Assembly (NCBI GenBank): GCA_037482015.1
Contig: JBBFKT010000006.1
Location: forward strand, 62,001-126,000
From: Thermodesulforhabdaceae bacterium
GTDB taxonomy: Bacteria; Desulfobacterota; Syntrophobacteria; Syntrophobacterales; Thermodesulforhabdaceae
Direction: 5' to 3'
DNA: 64,000 nt
In this document: positions 51,823 to 59,609 of the stretch, piece after piece
How the letters are laid out: each line of letters begins with the position of its first letter
Position numbering within the stretch: the stretch's first letter is position 1
Notes under the pieces: model-generated
What the model saw: the letters and a program-made list of their open reading frames with translations, nothing else
The model's database searches: none
What the model was told of the DNA's origin: nothing
Position numbers and translations under genes: made by a program

Positions 51823-51861
51823 CTTTCACCTCCCCACTGGTTTAGAATACTGAGCGATTTT
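51823..51861 (+). repeat. Direct repeat, copy 1 (upstream of the YfcE-like gene)
   Basis: A 39-bp stretch containing TTTCACCTCCCCACTGGTTT and TGAGCGATTTT that recurs at 53472-53510 with four substitutions. In this copy it includes the ribosome binding site of the phosphoesterase gene. Confidence 0.75.
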
Positions 51862-51867
51862 TAATCA

Positions 51868-53145
51868 TTAACAACTGGATCGCTTCCTGATGGATAGGTA
51901 TTCCCTTGAGGCGATTTCTTGAGCCATCTTACGTTTTTGACTCAGGTCGTCAAAGTTAGCCAAAACAAGTCCGTATATATCTTTATCAAGGGCGCCGCTT
52001 TTCACCATGTCTTCCATGACTTTCTTTGCCATTTCTTCTGACATTCCTTTTCTGTAAGGTCTATCTTCGGTAATAGCACTTAAAACGTCCGCTATAGCAA
52101 CGATTCTTGCACCTAAGGGGATTTCATTCCCCCTTTTTTTGAATGGGTAGCCTTTGCCGTTTAACCTTTCGTGATGAAAGGCCGCCCATATATGGATAGG
52201 ATCTATTCCTTGGATTCTGTTAAGAATTTTGTAAGTGTAATAAGTGTGAGTTTTTATTATAGCGGTTTCATCTGGCGTTAAGGAACCTGGTTTGTTGAGA
52301 ATTTCTGTGGGAACAACGATTTTTCCGATGTCATGTAGCAATCCTGCAATTTTTATCATTAGAGTCTCTTCTTCGGAAAATCCTATAAGTTCTGCAATAT
52401 GAGTAGAGATAGCTGTTACGCCTGAAGAATGGACTACCGTAAAAGGAGTTCTGTAATCTATAATCTTTGATAATATTCCAGCAATTTTTTCAAATTCCGC
52501 CAAATCAGCAAAACTAGCTATAAAATCGTTTTGGGTTTTAATTATATAGAAAAGTTCAGGTGAAACCAGATCCAGCCAGAAACTTTCTCTTGCTGAAAGA
52601 TCCTTGAAACTTTCTATAAGATAAGGATGGAAATGTGACTTTTTTTCTTGAAGCTTGTCCACAATGTGATGGGTATATTTAAGGATGCTATCCCCCTTTG
52701 TTTTCGATTTAAAATACGCAGCAACAATTAGAGCATCTATTCTGTCCGCTACGTGAATAATGTATGGTTCAGAAACGTTTTCGTCTTTCCCGTTTTGCTC
52801 GAAACTTTTATGGTGGTTAAGGACTATCTCAGCTATATCTTCCAGATAAGGTATATTCTTCAAAAGATTGTATCCTAACCAGCAATGAGGAAAACAGGCA
52901 TCAGACGAAAAATTTTCGAATTCCAGTGCTTCCAGTCTTTCCTTTGAAGACAGGAATCCTATGTCATGTAAAAGAGCGCCTACAAAAACCTTTTCCAGGT
53001 GGTTTTTCCGTAGTCCTAAATGCTTTGCTAATTCAGTTGCTATGTAGCAAACACGTAAATGATGATTAGATAAAGCAGGATCGGCTAAATCCAGAGCATA
53101 GGATAAAGCGCAAAGTATTTCGGAAATGTTGTAAAATTTCGCCAT
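51868..53145 (-). CDS. HD-GYP domain protein with second HD domain
   Basis: A 425-aa protein with two metal-dependent hydrolase domains. The N-terminal HD domain (residues about 20-150) has HHLRVCYIATELAKHL and GALLHDIGFLS, then VLNHHKSF and HVADRIDAL. The C-terminal HD-GYP (about 240-400) has HSSGVTAISTHIAELIG, AGLLHDIGKIVVPTEIL, and HHERLNGKGYPF, the GYP motif of c-di-GMP phosphodiesterases. Both keep their His-Asp pairs. Residues in between hold a linker without a known sensor. The start at 53145 has AAGAGGA before it; upstream methionines lack one. No diguanylate cyclase is in the window. Output is likely c-di-GMP breakdown, by family. Confidence 0.85.
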   Translation of the reverse strand: MAKFYNISEILCALSYALDLADPALSNHHLRVCYIATELAKHLGLRKNHLEKVFVGALLHDIGFLSSKERLEALEFENFSSDACFPHCWLGYNLLKNIPYLEDIAEIVLNHHKSFEQNGKDENVSEPYIIHVADRIDALIVAAYFKSKTKGDSILKYTHHIVDKLQEKKSHFHPYLIESFKDLSARESFWLDLVSPELFYIIKTQNDFIASFADLAEFEKIAGILSKIIDYRTPFTVVHSSGVTAISTHIAELIGFSEEETLMIKIAGLLHDIGKIVVPTEILNKPGSLTPDETAIIKTHTYYTYKILNRIQGIDPIHIWAAFHHERLNGKGYPFKKRGNEIPLGARIVAIADVLSAITEDRPYRKGMSEEMAKKVMEDMVKSGALDKDIYGLVLANFDDLSQKRKMAQEIASREYLSIRKRSSC

Positions 53146-53229
53146 GTTTGTCCTCTTAACTCGTTCATGTTCGGTATTAACCTTGCTCATTATAAATTCG
53201 ATTATGGTTGTGATCAATAACCGGAAGAT

Positions 53230-53412
53230 GGTGTTCTAAAAAACTCTGTAATAGAATTGTAGGGGCGACGCATGCGTCGCCCCTGCAGTCATGTGGTGAA
53301 TCATATATTGAGGTCGTTCTTAGCTGCTTGAGTCTGGAAAGGTCTTCCGAGCTGAGTTTCGTCCCCGCCTTTTCTATGTTTCGCTATCTTATAAGGGAAG
53401 TTTTAGAACACC
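53230..53412. mobile_element. Probable miniature inverted-repeat element (MITE)
   Basis: A 183-bp stretch with terminal inverted repeats: GGTGTTCTAAAA at 53230-53241 and its exact complement at 53401-53412, with ACT and AGT continuing the match after a 2-nt offset. It carries no gene and an internal perfect palindrome. No target-site duplication is evident, so the element type and parent IS are unknown. Confidence 0.55.
53261..53284. repeat. Perfect 24-bp palindrome (REP-like)
   Basis: AGGGGCGACGCA followed by its reverse complement, without loop. Similar dispersed GGGGC...GCCCC palindromes are common in intergenic DNA of many environmental bacteria (from memory). Confidence 0.7.
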
Positions 53413-53471
53413 CTACTAAGCGGAATACCGTTTTTTCACAAACAACCAGCGGCTTCTAGGTCTTTCCCCGA

Positions 53472-53510
53472 GATTTCACCTCCCCGCTGGTTTGAAATGC
53501 TGAGCGATTT
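53472..53510 (+). repeat. Direct repeat, copy 2
   Basis: Near copy (four substitutions) of 51823-51861 in the same orientation. Copy 2 is not followed by the phosphoesterase coding sequence. The two copies bracket the HD-GYP gene and the MITE. Confidence 0.75.
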
Positions 53511-53613
53511 TAGTTTGTTTGCCATGTTGTTTTCTGATGATTACATAAAATATCCAGAGATTGCAGGTAATTTTTACGGAAGCATTTCACACAAACGTAA
53601 AGAAGGAAAATAT

Positions 53614-55707
53614 ATGACGGATTATCAGAGAGCAAATAAGAAAAATAGACTTGCCTTTGAAAATAGCCCTTATCTTCTCCAGCATGCCTCTAATCCGGTG
53701 GATTGGTATCCCTGGGGAGAAGAAGCCTTTGAGAAGGCGAGAAAGGAAGATAAGCCCGTTTTTCTATCAATAGGATATTCCACCTGTCACTGGTGCCACG
53801 TGATGGCCAGAGAATCCTTCGAGGATGAAGACGTAGCCAGAATTCTCAATCAGTTTTTTGTTTCTATAAAGGTGGATAGAGAAGAAAAGCCGGATGTGGA
53901 TCATTTATACATGACAGCTTGCCAGGCAATAACCGGAAGGGGTGGATGGCCTCTTTCTGTTTTTCTGACCCCTCAGGGAGAGCCCTTCTTTGCAGGAACA
54001 TATTTTCCTAAGACAAGTCGTATGGGACTCCCCGGTTTCAAAGATCTGTTGCTATACATTGCCAATCTCTGGAAGACAGACAGAAACAGAATTCATCAAG
54101 TTGCAAAACAGCTAACAGACATTATAAAGGCTCAGGATACAAGCCGGGATAAGAAAAATCTTACTGAGACCTTGCTTCGCCGTTGTTATGAGGCTTTAGC
54201 CCGTTCCTTTGATCCTCGTTATGGAGGATTTCTGCCAGCGCCCAAGTTTCCGTCTCCTCACCAACTAACCTATCTTTTAAGATGGTATTATAGAGTGGGA
54301 CAACCCCTGGCATTGGAAATAGTAGAAAAAACTCTTGTTGCCATGAGAAATGGAGGGATTTTCGACCAGATTGGATACGGCTTTCACAGGTATTCGGTAG
54401 ATGAAAAGTGGCTTATTCCCCATTTCGAAAAGATGCTATACGATCAGGCATTATGCATGCTAGCTTATTGTGAGGCATTTCATTTGACTAAAAAACCCTT
54501 CTTCAAGGAAGTGGTTCATGAAATAGCTCAATACGTGCTGAGGGATCTCAGAGATTCTGATGGAGGCTTTTTCTCGGCAGAAGATGCGGATACAGAGGGA
54601 AAGGAAGGAGCTTTCTACCTGTGGGATAAAAAAGAAGTAGTATCTTTACTGGGGAAAGATTTGGGAGAAGTTGTTTCAAGATTTTACGGCATAACCGATG
54701 AGGGCAACTTTGAAGATGGCAAAACGATTCTTCATGTGGCGATAGAACATAAGACTTTAGCTAAAATACAGGGGATGGAAGAAAACGATCTTCGCCAAAT
54801 TTTAGAAAAAGCCAGAGAAAGACTTTTTGAGGCAAGACAGTTAAGAGTAAGACCTCAACTGGATGACAAGATCATAGTAGCCTGGAACGGGTTGATGATG
54901 GGGGCTTTTGCCAGAGCATCCTGGGTGCTTGGTGAACCGTCATATGCCGAAGTGTCAAGGAACTGTGCTGATTTTATACTTAGAGAGCTTCGCACCGAAG
55001 ATGGAAGACTCATGAGAGCCTGGAGGCAGGGTAAAGCGAGCCATACAGGATGTCTGGAAGATTACTCCGCCCTTATCTGGGGACTTCTGGAGCTTTACGA
55101 AGCTACATTTGAGATCAGGTGGCTAATTGAAGCTTTGAATTTAACAAATCTAATGCTGGAAATATTTTGGGACAGTGAGCACGGCGGTTTCTTTATGACT
55201 CCTCGAGACACAAAAGATCTTTTGGTGCTTCCCAAGGATTCTTACGATGGAGCCATGCCCTCTGGAAATTCCATGGCGGCCGTGGTTCTGGCAAAACTTG
55301 CCAGGATAACAGGTAGAGAGGATTTTGAGGAAAAGGCATGGGCTACCCTGGGGGTGTTTTCATCTTCCCTGGAGGCTTACCCTTCTGGTTACACCTATAT
55401 GTTGACTGCTCTGGATTTTCTATTGGGACCCTGTCAGGAAGTGGTTATAGCCGGTAAAAAGGGGAATCCTGAAACAATTGCAATGCTGGAAGAACTGAGA
55501 AAGGATTTTTCACCCAGACGGACAGTGATACTTTTGGAGCCTGATGATCATGCTAAAGATTTGAGGCAAATTGTCCCCCACCTTCAATTCGTCTCTTCTG
55601 ATGACAAAGGGTGCAGGGTTTATTTATGCTATGGCCGTTCATGCCTAGAGCCGGTAAATACTCCTGAAAAGCTCAGAAAACTCCTGGATGAGACTAAAAC
55701 AGTCTAA
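53614..55707 (+). CDS. DUF255 thioredoxin-domain protein (YyaL/SPATA20 family)
   Basis: A 697-aa protein. The N-terminal thioredoxin-like domain starts [25 protein letters not shown] (residues 11-35 in part) and has the family's [17 protein letters not shown], in which the CxxC is followed by His. Next come [15 protein letters not shown] and [25 protein letters not shown]. The rest is an (alpha/alpha)6 barrel with [15 protein letters not shown], resembling N-acylglucosamine 2-epimerase. Function is unproven in bacteria. I start at 53614 behind AAGGAAA; the frame open from 53497 runs through the direct repeat. The gap 55708-55983 downstream holds a repeat only. Confidence 0.88.
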   Translation: MTDYQRANKKNRLAFENSPYLLQHASNPVDWYPWGEEAFEKARKEDKPVFLSIGYSTCHWCHVMARESFEDEDVARILNQFFVSIKVDREEKPDVDHLYMTACQAITGRGGWPLSVFLTPQGEPFFAGTYFPKTSRMGLPGFKDLLLYIANLWKTDRNRIHQVAKQLTDIIKAQDTSRDKKNLTETLLRRCYEALARSFDPRYGGFLPAPKFPSPHQLTYLLRWYYRVGQPLALEIVEKTLVAMRNGGIFDQIGYGFHRYSVDEKWLIPHFEKMLYDQALCMLAYCEAFHLTKKPFFKEVVHEIAQYVLRDLRDSDGGFFSAEDADTEGKEGAFYLWDKKEVVSLLGKDLGEVVSRFYGITDEGNFEDGKTILHVAIEHKTLAKIQGMEENDLRQILEKARERLFEARQLRVRPQLDDKIIVAWNGLMMGAFARASWVLGEPSYAEVSRNCADFILRELRTEDGRLMRAWRQGKASHTGCLEDYSALIWGLLELYEATFEIRWLIEALNLTNLMLEIFWDSEHGGFFMTPRDTKDLLVLPKDSYDGAMPSGNSMAAVVLAKLARITGREDFEEKAWATLGVFSSSLEAYPSGYTYMLTALDFLLGPCQEVVIAGKKGNPETIAMLEELRKDFSPRRTVILLEPDDHAKDLRQIVPHLQFVSSDDKGCRVYLCYGRSCLEPVNTPEKLRKLLDETKTV

Positions 55708-55797
55708 AATTAGTTTTTACTTTTTAGTAAGATTTTAAAGTGTGCAACAAAAAATTCTGAGGTTAGAAAGACGAGAAGAGATTAAAACAGGACTAAT

Positions 55798-55900
55798 CCC
55801 AGAGACACAGAGAGCACATAAAAAACACGGAGAAAATGTTCATAGCAACCAATCTTTCCCAGACCTCTGTGTTTGAACTCTGTGTTCTCTGTGGTGAAAT
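55798..55900. repeat. Dispersed intergenic repeat with CACAGAG words
   Basis: Left part CCCAGAGACACAGAGAGCAC (55798-55817) and an approximately inverted right part, CTCTGTGTTCTCTGTGGTGA, near 55878-55897. Sequences built from such words are frequent in intergenic DNA of many environmental bacterial genomes (from memory). It occupies part of the 276-bp gap between the DUF255 and ATPase genes. Confidence 0.5.
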
Positions 55901-55983
55901 TAATTCGCCGTATCGATAAAACTTTCTGCACGTCTCCGGCATAGGATATTTTCTGGACGCCCTGAGGAGAAAGGATTGCGGTC

Positions 55984-58656
55984 ATGGAATGGTATCGCAT
56001 GAGTGTATCGGAAGTTTTGAATCGTCTGGGTTCTTCTGAAAAAGGTTTAACATCGGAAGAAGCTCAAAAAAGACTGGCTGTTTATGGACTTAACAAGCTC
56101 AAAGAAGAAGAGAAGATAAATTTTTTCCTCCTTTTCCTGAAGCAGTTTACCAATCCCCTTGTGATCATACTCCTGGTAGCCTCTGTAGTAACGACAGCGA
56201 TAAAGGAATATGTTGACACCGGAGTAATTCTGAGCGTTGTTGTCATCAACGCCATTATCGGCTTTATAGAAGAGGTAAAAGCAGAAAGGTCTGTCAGAGC
56301 TCTCAAAAAGATGCTTGTTAGTAAAGCCATTGTTGTAAGAAACGGTGTGGAAGAGGAAATACCGTCAGAATATATCGTTCCTGGTGACATAATAAAGATA
56401 GGATCCGGCGATAGAATTCCTGCGGATGTGAGAATTATTAAGGCTCTTGAATTGAAAATTGATGAATCCATGCTAACAGGGGAGTCTCTTCCTGCAGAAA
56501 AAAAGGACATCACCATCGAAACCCCCGATCTTCTTCCGGCAGATCAGCGGAACATGGCTTTTATGGGAACGGTTGTGGTTAGCGGAAGAAGCGAGGGTGT
56601 TGTTGTCAGCACCGGTGAAAATACCATTCTGGGGAAAATTGCCAGATCGGTTCAAGAGATTGGTCCAGTAAAAGCTCCTATTCAGAAAAAATTTGAAAAT
56701 TTTGCCCGTTTGCTGGGTATTATTATTCTAGCAGCCTGCGGAGTTTTATTTGCCGCAGGACTAATGATGGGTGGTAGCTTTCGGGAAATGTTCATGGTTT
56801 CTGTGGCAGGAGCTGTGGCGTCTATTCCAGAGGGGCTTCCCATTGCTGTATCCGTTGCCATGGCTGTAGGAGTTGCCCGGATGGCTAAAAAGAATGCGAT
56901 CATAAGAGTTCCAGCCGCCGTAGAAACTCTGGGTTCCACAACGGTAATATGTTCCGACAAGACAGGAACTCTTACGAAGAACGAAATGACCGTTGTGAAG
57001 CTTTATGTTGAATCCAGAATCCTGGATGTGCCCGATTCGGAATCTAACGAAGAAGGTTCTGTTACAACTTCCCGTAATATCGAAAAGAAAGATGGGGCTA
57101 AAGTTGTAGATCTTTTACGAATAGGCCTTTTGTGCAATGAATCGGAAGTTATAAAGAAGGATGGACAGCTCGTTATCAAGGGAGATCCTACCGAGGGAGC
57201 TTTAATAATAGCAGCATCTAAGTTTGGACTGACAAAGAAGGATGAACTTTCCCGTTTTCCCCTTGTTTCTATGATCCCTTTTGAGTCTGATCGCGGTTTT
57301 ATGGCTACCTTACACGAAGATGGAAATCAAAGAATTCTCTTTGTAAAAGGAGCTCCTGAAAAAGTGATCGAAATGTCATTAGCGAGCCCCGAAGAAAGAA
57401 AAGCGTTTCTGGAGACTTCAGCCAAATTCGCTCAAGAAGGCTTGAGGGTTCTCTGTTTTGCGCAAAGGTTTCTTCCTTCTTACAAAGAAAATATCACCGG
57501 AGAAGACCTGAAAGATCTTGAACTGGTTGGCTTGCAGGGCATGATAGATCCTCCCAGACCGGAGGTGCCAGAGGCAATCAAAGGTTGCCAGAGAGCCGGA
57601 ATAAGAGTGGTTATGATTACGGGGGATCACGTTGATACTGCCTCAGCTATCGCAAAAAAGCTTGGTATTAGCAGGGAAAATCAGGAAGTAATATCGGGAC
57701 AAGCCTTAGAAAAAATGACCGATGATGAACTCTATGAGAAGATTCCGAAGGTATCGGTTTTCGCAAGAGTAGCCCCTCACCACAAGCTCAGAATTGCCAG
57801 ACAATTCATTAGAAGAGGAGAAATTGTGGCTATGACAGGTGATGGGGTAAACGATGCCCCCGCTCTTAAGGCAGCTCACATAGGTATTGCCATGGGCAAA
57901 GCAGGAACGGATGTAGCAAAGGAATCGGCTGATATGATCCTGACAGACGATAACTTCGCCACTATTTTCAACGCTGTAAAAGAAGGAAGAATTGTTTTCG
58001 ATAATCTTCGGAAAATGGTTTTTTTCTTGATCCCTACCGGTATAGCCGCCGTCATTTCCATCCTGGTAACCCTGTTTCTTGGCATACCTATACCTTATAC
58101 CCCTTCTCAACTGTTGTGGATTAATTTGGTTACAAACAGTCTTCAGGATGTGTCTCTGGCTTTTGAGCCCGGTGAGCCAGGCATAATTGATCGTCCTCCT
58201 AGACATCCAAAAGAGCCTATAATGTCAAGGGTGTTGCTGGAAAGGACTATCATCGTTTCTCTGGTGATTTCCCTGGGGGGCGTATATCTCTACTGGAAAT
58301 CCCTGCAGGCGGGACATGAACTGGAATATGCTCGAACCGTAGCGGTTACCACCATGGTGTTTTTCCAGTTTTTCCAGACCTGGAATGCGAGATCGGAGCG
58401 ACTATCTGTTTTCACCATACCTTTCTTCAGCAACAAGTTCCTTTTTCTTAGTATGATGCTTGCCATTCTTGCCCAGCTTGGTTTTATTTACATTCCTGCT
58501 TTTGAGTGGCTTTTTAGAACTAGACCCCTGGAGTATAAGGATCTGATTTTATCCATCGGCATGGCTTCCACTATTATAGTTGTTGTGGAAGCAGATAAGC
58601 TCATAAGAAGAGTCTTATGCCGGGATAATTTTGCGACCAAAGAATGTAGATACTAA
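55984..58656 (+). CDS. P2-type cation-transporting ATPase
   Basis: An 890-aa inner-membrane pump. Landmarks in order: N-terminal cation-ATPase domain (LTSEEAQKRLAVYGLNKL), the TGES actuator loop (MLTGESLPAEKK), membrane motif PEGLPIAVSVAMAVG, phosphorylation site ICSDKTGTLTKNEM (Asp near 325), nucleotide-binding FVKGAPEKV and hinge MTGDGVNDAPALKAA. Helix M6 reads NLVTNSLQDVSLAFEP, which differs from the Ca2+ pattern of SERCA, so calcium is only one option; sodium, potassium or manganese are possible. It stands alone, with no clear regulator, in front of a hairpin. Confidence 0.92.
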   Translation: MEWYRMSVSEVLNRLGSSEKGLTSEEAQKRLAVYGLNKLKEEEKINFFLLFLKQFTNPLVIILLVASVVTTAIKEYVDTGVILSVVVINAIIGFIEEVKAERSVRALKKMLVSKAIVVRNGVEEEIPSEYIVPGDIIKIGSGDRIPADVRIIKALELKIDESMLTGESLPAEKKDITIETPDLLPADQRNMAFMGTVVVSGRSEGVVVSTGENTILGKIARSVQEIGPVKAPIQKKFENFARLLGIIILAACGVLFAAGLMMGGSFREMFMVSVAGAVASIPEGLPIAVSVAMAVGVARMAKKNAIIRVPAAVETLGSTTVICSDKTGTLTKNEMTVVKLYVESRILDVPDSESNEEGSVTTSRNIEKKDGAKVVDLLRIGLLCNESEVIKKDGQLVIKGDPTEGALIIAASKFGLTKKDELSRFPLVSMIPFESDRGFMATLHEDGNQRILFVKGAPEKVIEMSLASPEERKAFLETSAKFAQEGLRVLCFAQRFLPSYKENITGEDLKDLELVGLQGMIDPPRPEVPEAIKGCQRAGIRVVMITGDHVDTASAIAKKLGISRENQEVISGQALEKMTDDELYEKIPKVSVFARVAPHHKLRIARQFIRRGEIVAMTGDGVNDAPALKAAHIGIAMGKAGTDVAKESADMILTDDNFATIFNAVKEGRIVFDNLRKMVFFLIPTGIAAVISILVTLFLGIPIPYTPSQLLWINLVTNSLQDVSLAFEPGEPGIIDRPPRHPKEPIMSRVLLERTIIVSLVISLGGVYLYWKSLQAGHELEYARTVAVTTMVFFQFFQTWNARSERLSVFTIPFFSNKFLFLSMMLAILAQLGFIYIPAFEWLFRTRPLEYKDLILSIGMASTIIVVVEADKLIRRVLCRDNFATKECRY

Positions 58657-58716
58657 AAAACTGAATGTAAAGCCCTGAAATTATCCCGCCATCGCTCAAG
58701 TTAATCAAAAAATCAT

Positions 58717-58742
58717 AGAGGCACGCTGTGTCGCGTGCCTCT
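58717..58742. terminator. Terminator-like hairpin between convergent ATPase and crotonase genes
   Basis: Arms AGAGGCACGC (58717-58726) and its complement (58733-58742), loop TGTGTC. Placed between converging genes, it can end both transcripts. Its form is close to the palindrome at 53261-53284, so it may belong to the same dispersed family. Confidence 0.6.
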
Positions 58743-58770
58743 GCATTTACTAAGAGAACCTGCCTGTTTT

Positions 58771-59550
58771 TTATCTGTTGCACCAGGTCGGGGATCTTTT
58801 CTCCAGAAAGGCGCAGATACCTTCTCTGGCATCCATTGCCGTGCAGTTCATGGCGATGACTTCCTGGGCGTATCGATAGGCGCTGTATTCGTCCATATCG
58901 ATTTGGTCATAAAAGGCTTTTTTGCCAAGTCCCAGAGTAAAACGGCTGTATTGAGCTATTTCTCTCGCCCAATTCAGAGTTTCTTCTTCCAGCTTTTCCT
59001 TTTCCACAACTTTGTTAACGAGCCCCCAGGCTAGAGCTTCCTGAGCGGAAACGAATCTACCTGTCAAAAGCATTTCCATAGCTCTGCGTCTTCCTATAAC
59101 TCTTACAAGCGGCACCATAGGAGTGGTGCAGAAAAGACCAATTTTAACCCCGGGAGTTGCAAATTTTGCCTCAGTTTCTGCAACAGCCAGATCACAGGCA
59201 GCAACAAGCTGACAACCGGCAGCCGTTGCTATGCCATGAACCTGAGCAATAACAGGCTGAGGAAGCTGATGTATCTGCCACATCATATCGCTACAGACTC
59301 TGAATATCTTACGAAAATCGTGAATATCAGCCCCTTCCTTTACCATATCACTGAGATCATGCCCCGCACAAAAGACAGGGCCTGCACCTTTGATAATCAC
59401 TACCTTTACAGATTCATCCGACCCAATGCGCTTCAAAAGCTCGATCATCTGTTCCATAAGCTCGATGGACAAAGCATTGCGCTTTTCGGGTCGATTCAGG
59501 GTAATAATTCCTACAGCGTCATGTTGATTCCAAAGAAGCCAATCGGTCAT
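58771..59550 (-). CDS. Crotonase-family protein, ECHDC3-like
   Basis: A 259-aa crotonase. The oxyanion segment FCAGHDLSDM is present, but both hydratase glutamates are gone: the first site reads HGIATAAGCQLVAACD (Glu to Gln) and the second AKFATPGVKIGLFCTTPMV (Glu to Gly). This pattern, including TPGVxxGLFC, matches vertebrate mitochondrial ECHDC3 closely (from memory), so it is a bacterial homologue of that group, whose reaction is not settled. Simple enoyl-CoA hydration is unlikely. The start at 59550 has AGGGGG upstream, better than the ATG at 59574. It lies 35 bp after the GlnD-like gene and is probably co-transcribed. Confidence 0.87.
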   Translation of the reverse strand: MTDWLLWNQHDAVGIITLNRPEKRNALSIELMEQMIELLKRIGSDESVKVVIIKGAGPVFCAGHDLSDMVKEGADIHDFRKIFRVCSDMMWQIHQLPQPVIAQVHGIATAAGCQLVAACDLAVAETEAKFATPGVKIGLFCTTPMVPLVRVIGRRRAMEMLLTGRFVSAQEALAWGLVNKVVEKEKLEEETLNWAREIAQYSRFTLGLGKKAFYDQIDMDEYSAYRYAQEVIAMNCTAMDAREGICAFLEKRSPTWCNR

Positions 59551-59609
59551 CTTAGCCCCCTGCTTAAACGGCATGCTGAATGATTCGTCAATCTATCAAT
59601 CATTAACTA

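Larger units (their letters stand above)
53146..53613. other. Gene-free stretch with a probable MITE and a repeat copy
   Basis: 468 bp between the HD-GYP start and the DUF255 gene. It contains the inverted-repeat element at 53230-53412, its central palindrome at 53261-53284, and the second copy of the 39-bp direct repeat. Nothing here looks like a coding sequence. Confidence 0.6.

Noticed and set aside
57706-58206. A 166-aa minus-strand frame inside the P-type ATPase gene
   Set aside because: Antisense to the invariant hinge and M5-M6 region of the ATPase; no domain or signal.
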